Shown: positions 17,447-25,938 of the stretch, piece by piece
Position numbering within the stretch: position 1 is the first letter of the stretch
How the letters are laid out: each line of letters begins with the position of its first letter
Origin: RUG11551 sp045586185
Lineage (GTDB): Bacteria; Planctomycetota; Planctomycetia; Pirellulales; Thermoguttaceae
Direction of reading: 5' to 3'
Assembly (NCBI GenBank): GCA_045586185.1
Contig: JAZMZV010000233.1
Span: 8,351-72,350, forward strand
DNA: 64,000 nucleotides
Notes under the pieces: model-generated
What the model was told of the DNA's origin: nothing
What the model saw: only the letters and a program-made list of their open reading frames with translations
Databases searched by the model: none
Position numbers and translations under genes: made by a program

Positions 17447-18547
17447 ATGTTGGACAACGATAGACTTGACGAGGAAGGGTTTTTGCCGGAGGATTCGCAA
17501 TTGTCGGGCATTCCGGATACAGATACTCTTCAGCCGGGAGAAACGGCGGTTTTTACTGTTGACGATCAGTCGTCGGGAATGCGTCTGGACGCCTGGCTGG
17601 CGAGTCTTTTGCCGCGATACAGCCGCGTTACTCTTCGTCAGGCGATTTCCTCTGGCGGAGCCGTTATTGACGACAAGCCGGGGCTTGCCAAGCCCGCGTT
17701 TAGAATTAAGCCGGGGCAAAAGATAGCTTTAACTCTGCCGGAGTTGCCCCGCTCTGCTCCCGTTCCGGAAGAAATTCCGCTGGATATTCTCTACGAGGAC
17801 GATTCGCTGGCGGTTATCAACAAGCCGGCTGGAATGGTCGTTCATCCGTCGCGGGGACATTGGGCGGGAACGCTCGTCGGGGCTTTGGCGTTTCATTTTC
17901 AGAATAATCTGTCCCAGGTTCGAGGCGCAGCCCGACCGGGCGTCGTTCACCGTCTTGACCGAGACACGTCGGGCGTTATTATCATCGCAAAGACGGATTT
18001 CGCCCACATGAAGCTGGCGGAGCAATTTGCTCAGCGGGAGATTCACAAAGAGTACGTTGCGATCTGTTCCGGCGCGCCGCCGCGGGATCGGGACGTTATC
18101 GACGCCCCTATCGGTCCGCATCCGCATCAGTCCGAAAAAATGGCGATTCGTTTTGAATGCGCAGACGCCAAGCCCGCTCAAACGTTTTACGAGGTTTTGC
18201 GTCGATACAAAGGATTTACGTATATCAAAGCCATGCCAAAAACCGGGCGGACGCACCAGATTCGCATCCATTTTATGCATGCGGGGTTCCCGATTTTGTG
18301 CGATCGTCTTTACGGCGGCAGAGCTGAGATTGGCGAAGACGTTATAGGCAATAGACAAGAGACAGTAGGCAGTAGTAAAGATTCTCCTGCGGTCTCCCCT
18401 GTTCTTGCCAGACAAGCGCTGCACGCCAGGCGCATTCAGTTTCATCATCCGGAAACCGGTCAGCCGATGGACGTTTCCGCCCCGCTGCCGGACGATTTCA
18501 AAGCGACGCTTGAACTACTTGAGAAGTATCGGCGTATTGATAATTAG
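17447..18547 (+). CDS. rluD: RluA/RluD-family 23S rRNA pseudouridine synthase
   Basis: 366 residues. An N-terminal S4 RNA-binding domain (about 35-95; MRLDAWLASLLPRYSR) is followed by the catalytic domain with HRLDRDTSG, whose first Asp (D171) is the expected nucleophile. It isomerises uridines to pseudouridine in RNA; RluD is the closest named family, but the exact target cannot be read. Residues about 301-318, between DRLYGGR and RQALHARR where related enzymes have a short variable loop, are encoded by a repeat of the AGGCAGTAG type, so a dispersed element appears to have entered this essential-type gene without breaking it. The stop TAG is part of the next repeat. Confidence 0.93.
   Translation: MLDNDRLDEEGFLPEDSQLSGIPDTDTLQPGETAVFTVDDQSSGMRLDAWLASLLPRYSRVTLRQAISSGGAVIDDKPGLAKPAFRIKPGQKIALTLPELPRSAPVPEEIPLDILYEDDSLAVINKPAGMVVHPSRGHWAGTLVGALAFHFQNNLSQVRGAARPGVVHRLDRDTSGVIIIAKTDFAHMKLAEQFAQREIHKEYVAICSGAPPRDRDVIDAPIGPHPHQSEKMAIRFECADAKPAQTFYEVLRRYKGFTYIKAMPKTGRTHQIRIHFMHAGFPILCDRLYGGRAEIGEDVIGNRQETVGSSKDSPAVSPVLARQALHARRIQFHHPETGQPMDVSAPLPDDFKATLELLEKYRRIDN
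18349..18399. repeat. AGGCAATAG-type repeat inside the RluD gene
   Basis: TAGGCAATAGACAAGAGACAG then TAGGCAGTAGTAAAG and a C-rich right part (TCTCCCCTGTTCTTGCC). The arm is nearly the same as that at 19156 in another gene. Translated in frame as a Ser/Gln-rich loop. Confidence 0.65.
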
Positions 18548-18664
18548 CTACTAGCCGCTAGCCCCTAGCTGTTAGCTTTGGGACTTGTAGTTCTTAGCTT
18601 TAGCGTTTAAAGCCGGAGCTAAATTTGAAAAGCTAGAAGCTAGCAGCTAAAAGCTAATAGCTAA
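18543..18664. repeat. AGCTAGTAGCT-type palindromic element filling an intergenic gap
   Basis: Left arm of TAGCTACTAGCCGCTAGC units and right arm of AGCTAGAAGCTAGCAGCT units, inverted to each other around a central part (GGGACTTGTAG...). It starts within the stop codon of the RluD gene and ends about 20 bp before the next ATG (18686). Same type as 58043-58153. Confidence 0.8.
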
Positions 18665-18685
18665 TTCTTCAAACAACTCCCCATC

Positions 18686-20020
18686 ATGAAACACTCCCTA
18701 ATCATAATCGTTCTGCTTCTTTCCTCGACTGTTCTGGCGCAGGACTGGTCGGCGCAATTGCAGTCGCCGATTCCCGCTCTGAGAGACAAGGCGGAAAAAC
18801 AGCTTATCGAAATGGGACCGAACTCCGGCGTCGTTTTGCCAGACGCAAATCAACCGGGGCTTCCCGCCGACGTCAAGCGTCGAATTGACCGAATTCGCAG
18901 AGCATGGGACGAACGAAGCGCGGTGGCGTTTTTAGAGCCGTCGTCGGTTGACAATCTCCCGACCAGTTCGCTTCGCTCCTGGTTGGAAGCGGCGGAAAAG
19001 AAAACGGGCAACCCGATTGACTTCAAACGTCTGGACGACAAGCTGCTCAACGCGCCAATAGATTCCCCTAAATCAACGCAGTTCTGGCGCGCCCTGGACG
19101 AGCTATCGTTGCGCTACGGTCTGAACTATTCCTGGTTTGAACGTCCCAAGGCAGTGCGATTAGGCAGTAGGCAAGAGGCAGTAGGCAGTAGTACGCAAGC
19201 GCCTCAACAACCCCTCTCGCTACTCGCAACTCGCAACTCGCAACTTGTCTATTCCGGCGCTTTCCGTTTTGAAATGCAGGAATGGGGAACGACGGTTCGG
19301 CTGGCGGATCCGTCTTCCAGTACAATTCGGACTGGGCTGATTTTAGCCTGGGAGCCGCGTCTGCGACCGATTTATATCGACGTCCTCCCGAAAATGCAGT
19401 ACACGGACGGAACAGTCAAGATGGGAGAATCCATTCAGATTCTTGCTGGCGAAGGCGCCGCCAAACCCATCGACTTTATTTTCCCTTTGACGTCCGAAAA
19501 CGGCAAAAAGCCTGAAACCCTGTCTGGCGATTTGAGCGTTGTTATCGCAGGCGAGCAAAAGACGTTTTCATTCCCGATTCCCGCTGACGGCAAACCGCAG
19601 TCTTTGCGACAAGACCAAGCTGTTGTAGTTCTAAAGTCTTTTAGTATCGAGAAAATGCAAGCGACCAACGGGAGCGGAGATTGGCAAACGCGCGGTAGCG
19701 CGGATGGGGAGCGGCGCCTCGCCGCCTCGCAACTCGCAACTAATATTGCAGTCGAATTTGATGAGTCCTACAACGGACTTCGCTCTTATATGACGTGGCT
19801 TAACTACAACAAAGCGTACGCTGTCGACAGCGAAGGAAAGCGTTATCCGTCAACCAGCTGGGAAACCGTCTGGCAAAGCGATCGCGGGGCGGAAGCAAAG
19901 TATTATTTTACCGTTCCGTCAGACGTAAAGATTCGTCAAATTGAATATTTAACCCCAACGGCAATACGTCGTATCGATTATTCGTTTAAATTTGAAGAAA
20001 AATTTTCCGAGAAGTTCTGA
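18686..20020 (+). CDS. Secreted protein of unknown function with inserted repeats
   Basis: 444 residues with a signal peptide ending VLAQ (about residue 19). The N-terminal part is helical and charged (ALRDKAEKQLIEMG, ADVKRRIDRIRRAWDE). The C-terminal half is beta-rich (LRPIYIDVLPKMQYTDG, YNGLRSYMTWLNYNKAYAVDSEGKRY). No family was recognised, though the style is that of planctomycete periplasmic proteins. Two segments are translated dispersed repeats: residues about 157-187 (ending LATRNSQL) and about 333-353 (RRLAASQLATN), both ending in CTCGCAACTCGCAAC-type arms. No Shine-Dalgarno site: the sequence before the ATG is C-rich. It lies between the RluD and PQQ-propeller genes. Confidence 0.78.
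   Translation: MKHSLIIIVLLLSSTVLAQDWSAQLQSPIPALRDKAEKQLIEMGPNSGVVLPDANQPGLPADVKRRIDRIRRAWDERSAVAFLEPSSVDNLPTSSLRSWLEAAEKKTGNPIDFKRLDDKLLNAPIDSPKSTQFWRALDELSLRYGLNYSWFERPKAVRLGSRQEAVGSSTQAPQQPLSLLATRNSQLVYSGAFRFEMQEWGTTVRLADPSSSTIRTGLILAWEPRLRPIYIDVLPKMQYTDGTVKMGESIQILAGEGAAKPIDFIFPLTSENGKKPETLSGDLSVVIAGEQKTFSFPIPADGKPQSLRQDQAVVVLKSFSIEKMQATNGSGDWQTRGSADGERRLAASQLATNIAVEFDESYNGLRSYMTWLNYNKAYAVDSEGKRYPSTSWETVWQSDRGAEAKYYFTVPSDVKIRQIEYLTPTAIRRIDYSFKFEEKFSEKF
19156..19245. repeat. AGGCAGTAG / ACTCGCA repeat inside a coding gene
   Basis: Left arm TTAGGCAGTAGGCAAGAGGC with further AGGCAGTAG units, core ACGCAAGCG, and a right arm of CTACTCGCAACTCGCAACTC units. The core CGCAAGCG is shared with the intergenic elements at 43665 and, in variant form, 28215, 42746 and 62907. 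Read in frame. Confidence 0.7.
19683..19745. repeat. Second in-gene repeat with GGCGCCTCGCC core
   Basis: GCGCGGTAGCGCGGATGGGG, then GGCGCCTCGCCGCCTCGCAACTCGCAACT. The core is the reverse complement of the GGCGAGGCGCC core at 37817-37833, and the right arm repeats the CTCGCAA unit of the element at 19156. Confidence 0.6.
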
Positions 20021-20027
20021 CCCCCGC

Positions 20028-20057
20028 TTGCTTTTTATTCAGATTTTAGGTTATAAT
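20028..20057 (+). promoter_or_regulatory. Promoter of the PQQ-propeller gene
   Basis: TTGCTT at 20028-20033, an 18-bp spacer, and TATAAT at 20052-20057. Leader of about 70 nt that runs through the short repeat at 20068-20105. Confidence 0.55.
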
Positions 20058-20067
20058 AGGGGTGTGA

Positions 20068-20105
20068 AGTTATTTGTAATTTTTAATGCGTAATGCGCAA
20101 TTAAC
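20068..20105. repeat. Short TAATGCG-type repeat in a leader region
   Basis: TTTTTAATGCGTAATGCGCAATTAACGC: two direct TAATGCG units followed by their partial inversion. A small relative of the larger intergenic elements. Confidence 0.45.
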
Positions 20106-20136
20106 GCAAAACGCTTTTACCAATGCCTGAATCATC

Positions 20137-21654
20137 ATGAAAAAAATTCTCCTCATTATCGCATTGCTTTTAACCTCGTCTGTCATGGCAGACGATTGGC
20201 CGCAGTATCGCGGACCGAACCGAGACGGCATTTCCCATGAAACCGGGCTGATGAAAAAATGGCCTGAAGAGGGTCCGCCCCTTATTTGGACGAACGCCAA
20301 GCTCGGGCACGGCGTCAGTTCTGTCGCGGTCGTCGGGGACAGCATTTACACCAATACTCAGCTTAAAAATGTAGAGTATCTTCTGTGTATTAACGCTGAA
20401 ATCGGCAAAGTCAAATGGGCAACGCCGATCGCGCCAGCGCGCAACAGCGGCGGAGGATTGGGATCCAAATCCACGCCAACGGTGCATCGCGGCATGGTCT
20501 ATTCCATGGGAACCTCCGGCGATATCGTCTGCTGCGACGCGGGTTCCGGAAAAATTCTGTGGCGGCGAAGCATGGTCAAAGACATGGGCGGATTCGTTCC
20601 CGCTGACGGCTACGGCGAATCGCTCATGGTCGACGGCAAATGGGTTGTCTGCACGCCTGGCGGAAAATTGGCGACGATTTGCGCCATGTTCAGAGTTAAC
20701 GGTCAGCCGGTTTATCTTAGCGGAATGCGTCCGTGGAAATGCGCGACCGGAGATAAGGCAAGCAATGCGTCGATTATCAAAGCGTCCATCGGCGGAACGC
20801 AGCAGTATATCGTCATGACGGACAAGTCGATTATGGGCGTTCGAGTCCGCGGCGGAGACAAGCTGTGGAGTTACGACAAGTTCGGCGAAAGCCAGCTTGG
20901 AGCTACGCCGATCTGGTACGCTCAAACCATTTTCGCCCCCGCTGAACAGGGAAGCGCCTTGCTGTGGCCCAAAAAAACCGCTGGAACAGGTACGTTTACG
21001 GTCAATGAAATTTACAATACAGACGAGTTCATGGTTGCCAGAATGAACTCCCCGATTCGCGTCAACGGCTATATTTTCGGATGTTCCGAACAGCGATTCG
21101 CCTGTTTCAATCTGAAAGAAGGTAAGCTTCAATGGGCAACGGAAAAATGCGGCAAGGGCTGCGTCTGCACGTACGCCGACGGCTCGCTTTACGTCCGCAA
21201 CGCTCAGGGCGAAGCGTTCCTCGTTTCCGCCAACAGCACAAACTTCGCCCTCAACGGCAAGATGAAACTGCCCGGCGGGTCGAGCTATAAGGGCGTAACC
21301 GCTCCTGTTGTTGCAAACGGAAAACTGTATATTCGATCGGATTCCATGCTGTGCTGCTACGACATTTCCGTGAATTCCGAAGCCGGTCCGCAGTCCGGCG
21401 CTGCACCGACTGGAAAAGCGTCAACGTCGCCCAGACCGTTTATCAAACCGACGCCTCAAAAACCCGCGTCAAACGCGGCTTCTCCTGCGAAACCGAAAGC
21501 TCAGCCTGCCCCTAAAGCAGACGCTGTTGAAGGTCCGGACGAAGATGAAGACATCCCAACGTTCAAGGCGCCGGCGGCCAAAAAGCCCGCTGTTGATATC
21601 GACGATCCGGACGTTGGCGCCAAGCCGAAACGAAAGCTCCCTGGAATGCCGTGA
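20137..21654 (+). CDS. PQQ-like beta-propeller repeat protein, secreted
   Basis: 505 residues. Signal peptide to about residue 18 (VMA). The mature protein opens with WPQYRGPNRDGIS, an opening often seen in planctomycete PQQ-propeller (BamB-like) proteins, then has propeller blades with the usual Trp/Gly pattern (GKVKWATPIAP, GKILWRRSMV, GGDKLWSYDKFG, GKLQWATEKC). Residues from about 420 are a Pro/Ala/Lys-rich tail with an acidic patch and no fold of their own. Such proteins are structural scaffolds or, rarely, PQQ dehydrogenases; no catalytic Asp/Ca motif was identified, so a scaffold is more likely. The promoter at 20028 gives it an independent transcript. Confidence 0.88.
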   Translation: MKKILLIIALLLTSSVMADDWPQYRGPNRDGISHETGLMKKWPEEGPPLIWTNAKLGHGVSSVAVVGDSIYTNTQLKNVEYLLCINAEIGKVKWATPIAPARNSGGGLGSKSTPTVHRGMVYSMGTSGDIVCCDAGSGKILWRRSMVKDMGGFVPADGYGESLMVDGKWVVCTPGGKLATICAMFRVNGQPVYLSGMRPWKCATGDKASNASIIKASIGGTQQYIVMTDKSIMGVRVRGGDKLWSYDKFGESQLGATPIWYAQTIFAPAEQGSALLWPKKTAGTGTFTVNEIYNTDEFMVARMNSPIRVNGYIFGCSEQRFACFNLKEGKLQWATEKCGKGCVCTYADGSLYVRNAQGEAFLVSANSTNFALNGKMKLPGGSSYKGVTAPVVANGKLYIRSDSMLCCYDISVNSEAGPQSGAAPTGKASTSPRPFIKPTPQKPASNAASPAKPKAQPAPKADAVEGPDEDEDIPTFKAPAAKKPAVDIDDPDVGAKPKRKLPGMP

Positions 21655-21771
21655 TTTTGGGAAAAGGAAATAGGGAATGGGGAATAGTGATTCGCCTGCG
21701 GCGAATTTAAAACTACTCCCCACTCCCTACTCCCAAAACTGCTCCCTATTCCCTACCCCCTAATCCCTAAT
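21655..21771. repeat. GGGAATA-type palindromic element, stop-to-start
   Basis: Left arm GGAAATAGGGAATGGGGAAT, core hairpin ATTCGCC-TGC-GGCGAAT (21690-21706), right arm of ACTCCCCACTCCCTACTCCC-like units ending CCCTAATCCCTAAT directly at the ATG of 21772. The element occupies the whole gap between two genes. Confidence 0.88.
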
Positions 21772-22197
21772 ATGGAATCTACTCCTGATAACGCCGCGAA
21801 CTTACAAACGTGGCAAGAATTCTTTGATAAAGACAGATTCGCAGTTGAAAACGGCTGCCGAATCGTAGACGCTCACGCCGGTTATTCTAAAATTGAGATG
21901 GAGATAACGCCGCATCATTACAACGCAACTGGCATCGTTCAGGGCGGCGCATTGTTTACTCTTGCCGACTTTGCCTTTGCGGTCGCGTCCAACGCAGCGG
22001 GAGATCGGGTTGTCGGAACAAGTACGTACATGAACTTCTTCAAGGCAACGCGAACCGGCGTTTTAACCGCCATCGGAAAGGAAATCAGCCGGTCGAGAAA
22101 ACTCTCGACGGTAGAAGTTCAAATTTTCGACGAAGAGAACAACCTCGTCGCTCAATTCCAGGGCAACGGATATATTCTGACGCCGCCAAAAGGGTAA
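21772..22197 (+). CDS. PaaI-family hotdog thioesterase
   Basis: 141 residues, the normal size of a single hotdog domain. Signature HHYNATGIVQGGALFTLADFAFA (about 47-69) with the Asn-Gly-Gly region and the Asp of the TLAD motif that supports hydrolysis of acyl-CoA thioesters in this family. Substrate unknown; PaaI-type enzymes usually act on aryl-CoA. The ATG follows immediately after the C-rich arm of a repeat (CCCTAATCCCTAAT), so there is no Shine-Dalgarno site. It converges with the methyltransferase gene with only 31 bp between the stops. Confidence 0.9.
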   Translation: MESTPDNAANLQTWQEFFDKDRFAVENGCRIVDAHAGYSKIEMEITPHHYNATGIVQGGALFTLADFAFAVASNAAGDRVVGTSTYMNFFKATRTGVLTAIGKEISRSRKLSTVEVQIFDEENNLVAQFQGNGYILTPPKG

Positions 22198-22228
22198 CTT
22201 GGCATAAAGACGATATTTACTGAATTTA

Positions 22229-23149
22229 CTATTCTGAAATATCAAAGAGTGACTTTTGAGACTCTTGAGTATTTCCATATTTTTGGGTTACAATAGATTC
22301 AAATTGAACCTCCGCATTTTGATGATTGGTTAGAAACCATTGCTTATGTTTATCCAAATATTCATTACGAACGCTTTCCTGACGTAAATCCATCGGAACA
22401 CGTTCCATACGTGGATCAATGCTGTCAAAACCGTTAAATGGACTTGACAGTCGAGTTTGAATCATCGAAACAAAAGTTGGGTTGATTTCTATTCCCAAAC
22501 AACGCCGATTTGTTTGTTGACAGACGCGAAGCGTAGTTCCACTGCCAGCAAAGGGATCTACAACAAAATCATTTTCATCAGACGACGCCAAGACCATTCG
22601 CTCGATAACGCCTTCTGGTTTTTGAGTTGGATGATTTTGACGATTAGAGTTACAATAATGAACATGGGAGAATTCCCAAACGTCTCCAGGATTGGCTCCT
22701 CTCATGTTGTTTCGTTCCCGAAAGTATTTTTGAGGTACGCGTACAGAATCCAAATTGAATTTGAAGTTGTCTGTTTTTGTAAATAAAAGTATATCGTCAT
22801 GTCGTGGGGAAAAACCCTTTGTTCGACCAATGCCTTGAGTATAATGCCATGTTATCCAGCCATTAAAATGCATTTGCAGTTCCTGTTCAAATATACTATA
22901 TAGGTACGAAATAAAACGAAAACCCATAAATACATAAACAGAACCAGTTGGCTTAAGGATGCGTTTTGTTTCTGTAAGCCAATTTCTGGAAAAAGCTAAA
23001 TAATCCTCAAAGGTGCGTTTGTCGATATTATTGCCGTAATTTTTCCCTAAGTTATATGGAGGATCGGCAATTACCAGATCAACAGAATTGTCTGCTAATT
23101 TTTTTAACTCTTCTAACGCGTCGCCAGTTATTATGTCAGGTTCAATCAT
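22229..23149 (-). CDS. Type II DNA methyltransferase (beta-class)
   Basis: 306 residues from the ATG at 23149; in-frame ATGs at 23167 and 23230 would add 6 or 27 residues, but the chosen start overlaps the upstream stop by 8 bp and begins just before the conserved TGDALEEL. Motif IV DPPY (VIADPPYNLGKNYG) lies near the N-terminus and motif I DPFAGSGTT near the C-terminus, the beta-class order of N6-adenine or N4-cytosine methyltransferases. The target recognition region lies between (GWITWHYTQGIGRTKGFSPRHDD). It forms a pair with the endonuclease-like gene upstream and should protect the host at the same site. It is AT-richer than its neighbours, which suggests transfer. Specificity cannot be read. 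Confidence 0.93.
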   Translation of the reverse strand: MIEPDIITGDALEELKKLADNSVDLVIADPPYNLGKNYGNNIDKRTFEDYLAFSRNWLTETKRILKPTGSVYVFMGFRFISYLYSIFEQELQMHFNGWITWHYTQGIGRTKGFSPRHDDILLFTKTDNFKFNLDSVRVPQKYFRERNNMRGANPGDVWEFSHVHYCNSNRQNHPTQKPEGVIERMVLASSDENDFVVDPFAGSGTTLRVCQQTNRRCLGIEINPTFVSMIQTRLSSPFNGFDSIDPRMERVPMDLRQESVRNEYLDKHKQWFLTNHQNAEVQFESIVTQKYGNTQESQKSLFDISE

Positions 23150-23918
23150 CGGTTTTAATCCACTCATTTTTAATTGCCAAATCATACCAGACATCAAATC
23201 CTTTTTTGGGGGAGTTGATAAACTTGGCATCCAATAATTGACAAAACTCCCATGTAGTACGAGGAGTAAGCGTTACATAGTGAATATCGCGCACCTGAAT
23301 TTGTCCTGTTCCCAGCGCAGGATTATAACTAATATCAGGGGAAGAAAGATACTTCAAATCATACGCCGTGCTATCAACAATCTCCATGATTTGAACCTTT
23401 AATCCTTTTTCATTAGGCTGACTATAAACGCGATGTTTAATCGAAAGAATAACAAACAAATAATCAGGATCGTCAACGTATGCACATCGGATACGTTCAA
23501 ATGAGGTAATATTTGGTGACTTGCCGCTGCTGACAATATCTTCTGCTGTTGATTTGACGTCTATTTCCGCAGTAATAGCAGATTCATTCTTTCGCTTGCG
23601 TTTGAACTGTAGAATAATATCCGCCATATTTAATCGCGGCATAGCTTCAACATGTATAAGTTGATACCTGTTTGAGTTATCTTCAAATACTTTTTCAAAA
23701 GTCTCAAAAGCCCACGCTTCTACCAAAGGTCCTGCAATCTTATTAATATTCTCAAGAGGCAAACCGTGTCGAAGGTTTGTATGAAGAATTATCTGATTCT
23801 TTTTTTGTTTAATTGCATTAATTACAATGTCGTTTATAGAAGAGGTTGCAAAACGAGAACACTCTTCATAATCAGAACTTTGTTTAGGAATTTTAAAATT
23901 TAATTCATCGTATTTCAT
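23142..23918 (-). CDS. Probable type II restriction endonuclease
   Basis: 258 residues. Not recognised as a specific family, but two things point to a restriction enzyme: an 8-bp overlap with a DNA methyltransferase gene, and a candidate PD-(D/E)xK centre formed by MADIILQF and, after a short gap, AEIDVKST (Asp, then Asp-x-Lys). A good Shine-Dalgarno site (GGAGATATAACA) precedes the ATG. Codon use is AT-rich. The promoter on the minus strand (TTGTCA-16 bp-TAAATT) overlaps a 15-bp palindrome, as expected if expression is controlled, although no C protein gene is present. It could alternatively be a nicking or modification-dependent nuclease. Confidence 0.78.
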   Translation of the reverse strand: MKYDELNFKIPKQSSDYEECSRFATSSINDIVINAIKQKKNQIILHTNLRHGLPLENINKIAGPLVEAWAFETFEKVFEDNSNRYQLIHVEAMPRLNMADIILQFKRKRKNESAITAEIDVKSTAEDIVSSGKSPNITSFERIRCAYVDDPDYLFVILSIKHRVYSQPNEKGLKVQIMEIVDSTAYDLKYLSSPDISYNPALGTGQIQVRDIHYVTLTPRTTWEFCQLLDAKFINSPKKGFDVWYDLAIKNEWIKTDD

Positions 23919-23935
23919 TGTTATATCTCCTATAT

Positions 23936-23950
23936 ATGATAATTTATCAT
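23936..23950. promoter_or_regulatory. Palindrome over the restriction-gene promoter
   Basis: ATGATAA-T-TTATCAT, a perfect 7+1+7 inverted repeat. It covers the -10 box of the minus-strand promoter (TAAATT at 23946-23941, with TTGTCA at 23968-23963 and a 16-bp spacer). Placement suggests an operator at which the methyltransferase or another regulator could limit restriction. Confidence 0.5.
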
Positions 23951-24093
23951 AAACAAACTTAATGACAATAGGGGGCGCAATACATCTCGTTGTTACCTGC
24001 TATAATTATAACAACTAAATCGTTTAGCTTTGATTCTGTAATCATATTTTGAATAGATAAATATTTAGGACAACTCTTAATCATTTATTGCGG

Positions 24094-25119
24094 TCAGAAA
24101 CGACCGTCAATCTCCGTTCCGCAAAAACCGCAGACGTTTTTAGTTCCTTGAGAATTGGCGCTGAGGTTTTGCGCATTGATTCTGTATCCGTCTCGAACGA
24201 TAACCGGTTTGCCGCAATTTGGGCAATAGGTTGCCTCATACTGCGGCGCGCGGACGTTGCCCAGATAGACGTATTTCAGCCCGGCTTTGTGAGCAATGTT
24301 CCAGGCGCGAAGGAGAGCTTCAAACGGCGTTGGCGCTCTGTCGACAATCTTGTACATCGGATGAAATGCCGAAAAATGAACCGGGATAGCGTCGCCGAGA
24401 TTCTCTAAAACCCAGTCGCACCACGCCTGCAAGTCGGATTCGGAATCGTTGCCTCTGTCGGTTGCCGCTCCGTTCCCGGAAATTGACGGTATAATCAGAT
24501 TGGTAACTTCCAGCCAGACGTTCGTCTCATTTTTGAGGTACTTCAGCGTATCAAGAACAGCATTGACGTCTGCGTGACAAAACGCCTGATAAAATTCAGG
24601 ACGAATTCCTTTCAGGTCGACGTTGGCGGCGTCCATGTTTTCAAAAAGAATCTTTCTCGCTTCCGGCAAAACGTACCCGCCGGTAACAGCAACGTTTTTA
24701 ACGCCCAATTCCCGACACGCTTTAGCGGCGTCAGCTGCGTACTCGTACCAGACAACCGGGTCGTTGTATGTATACGCAACGCTTATACAGCCGTGAGCGA
24801 CAGCCGTTTGTGCAATCAGCCGGGGCGAAACCTCGACGCATTGCAGTTCGTTCTCCTGACTTGTCGACAGCTGCGAGTTCTGACAAAACAGACACCCCAG
24901 ATTGCAGCCGGCTGTTCCCAGCGACAAAACTTTTGATCCCGGGTAAAAATGATACAACGGTTTTTTCTCAATCGGATCGATAGCCAAACCGGTATTGAGT
25001 CCATACGTTGTACTAACAATCTCGCCGTCTATGCATGAACGTACGTGACAAAACCCCCGCTGCCCTTCAGAAAGGGAACAGGCGCGAGGACAAACTGAAC
25101 AAACGACTTTATCTGTCAT
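24094..25119 (-). CDS. amrS: AmmeMemoRadiSam-system radical SAM enzyme
   Basis: 341 residues from the ATG at 25119; the frame can be extended to a TTG at 25140. The N-terminus has a Cys-rich segment (CSVCPRACSL, GFCHVRSC), then the PflA-like radical SAM motif GCNLGCLFCQN (CxxxCxxC) that binds the [4Fe-4S] cluster. The C-terminus ends in a zinc-ribbon-like CPNCGKP...CGFCGTE. This layout is typical of the COG1180/AmrS family, which is usually encoded with Memo and AMMECR1 partners. Neither partner is in this window. The reaction is not known from sequence. Its neighbour comF lies 54 bp upstream on the same strand. Confidence 0.88.
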   Translation of the reverse strand: MTDKVVCSVCPRACSLSEGQRGFCHVRSCIDGEIVSTTYGLNTGLAIDPIEKKPLYHFYPGSKVLSLGTAGCNLGCLFCQNSQLSTSQENELQCVEVSPRLIAQTAVAHGCISVAYTYNDPVVWYEYAADAAKACRELGVKNVAVTGGYVLPEARKILFENMDAANVDLKGIRPEFYQAFCHADVNAVLDTLKYLKNETNVWLEVTNLIIPSISGNGAATDRGNDSESDLQAWCDWVLENLGDAIPVHFSAFHPMYKIVDRAPTPFEALLRAWNIAHKAGLKYVYLGNVRAPQYEATYCPNCGKPVIVRDGYRINAQNLSANSQGTKNVCGFCGTEIDGRF

Positions 25120-25173
25120 GGCATTTGAAATATTATTCAACTGTTTTTGAAAATGATTTTTCTTTTTGAAATT

Positions 25174-25938
25174 TTAATCGCCTACGGCGCGAGCGATAAC
25201 GGCGACGTAGACGGTTTCAACTCCGATGGACTTCATCATCTTGGCGATTTCGTTACACGTTGCGCCGGTCGTCAGGACGTCGTCGACAACCAACACGGAC
25301 CTGGGCGGCTTCTTTGTATCGACATGCCATCGCCATTCAAACGCATCGCGAACGTTCTCTCGCCTTTGTTGAGGCGACAGCTTTCTTTGAAGCGCGGTTA
25401 CCGCAGTTCGACTCAGAGCGTCAACGTATTTAACCCCGCTGAGGTCGGAAAGCGTCTGCGCGATAACGTCCGCGTCGTTGACGCCGCGTTCCTGAAAGCG
25501 ATTTTTATGCATCGGAGCGGGAACAATCCAATCGACGTTCAGAACGGGATTTCCTTTCAAACGGGTTCTGTACAGGCTTTCTGCCAAGGCGCGGGTAAGA
25601 TAAACGCATTCCGGCTTTTTAATCATGTAAATTGCTTCTCTGAGCAAGCCGTCGAACATTCCCAGCGTTACAACCTGATCAAACGCGAATTTCTCGCCCC
25701 GGCAATGAACGCAATATCGCGACGAACTGCGCCCCTCTGTTCTGTACGCTCCGCAGAAATTGCACCCCAACCATGGATTGATTATCAACGCCCGATGACA
25801 TTCCGGACAGAAAAAACGATTGAGCAGTCTGTCCTCTCCAGGCAATTCGTCAATTTCTTTTCTGCAAATGTAACAATGAGGAGAGTAAACCAGGCGAAAG
25901 AGAGAATCCCATACGGCATAGAACGGCGACATGTCCAT
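25174..25938 (-). CDS. comF: ComF-family phosphoribosyltransferase
   Basis: 254 residues, close to the usual ComF size. The N-terminal part has zinc-finger-like Cys pairs (CYICRKEI, CPECHRA, CNFCGAY, CVHCRGE), and the C-terminal part has the PRPP-binding loop VLVVDDVLTTGAT. ComF proteins take part in DNA uptake by naturally competent bacteria; dprA (48338) and pilT (43809), also linked to uptake, are elsewhere in the window. The ATG follows directly after a repeat arm, with no Shine-Dalgarno site. It is downstream of rex across the repeat-filled gap 25939-26025. Confidence 0.9.
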   Translation of the reverse strand: MDMSPFYAVWDSLFRLVYSPHCYICRKEIDELPGEDRLLNRFFCPECHRALIINPWLGCNFCGAYRTEGRSSSRYCVHCRGEKFAFDQVVTLGMFDGLLREAIYMIKKPECVYLTRALAESLYRTRLKGNPVLNVDWIVPAPMHKNRFQERGVNDADVIAQTLSDLSGVKYVDALSRTAVTALQRKLSPQQRRENVRDAFEWRWHVDTKKPPRSVLVVDDVLTTGATCNEIAKMMKSIGVETVYVAVIARAVGD

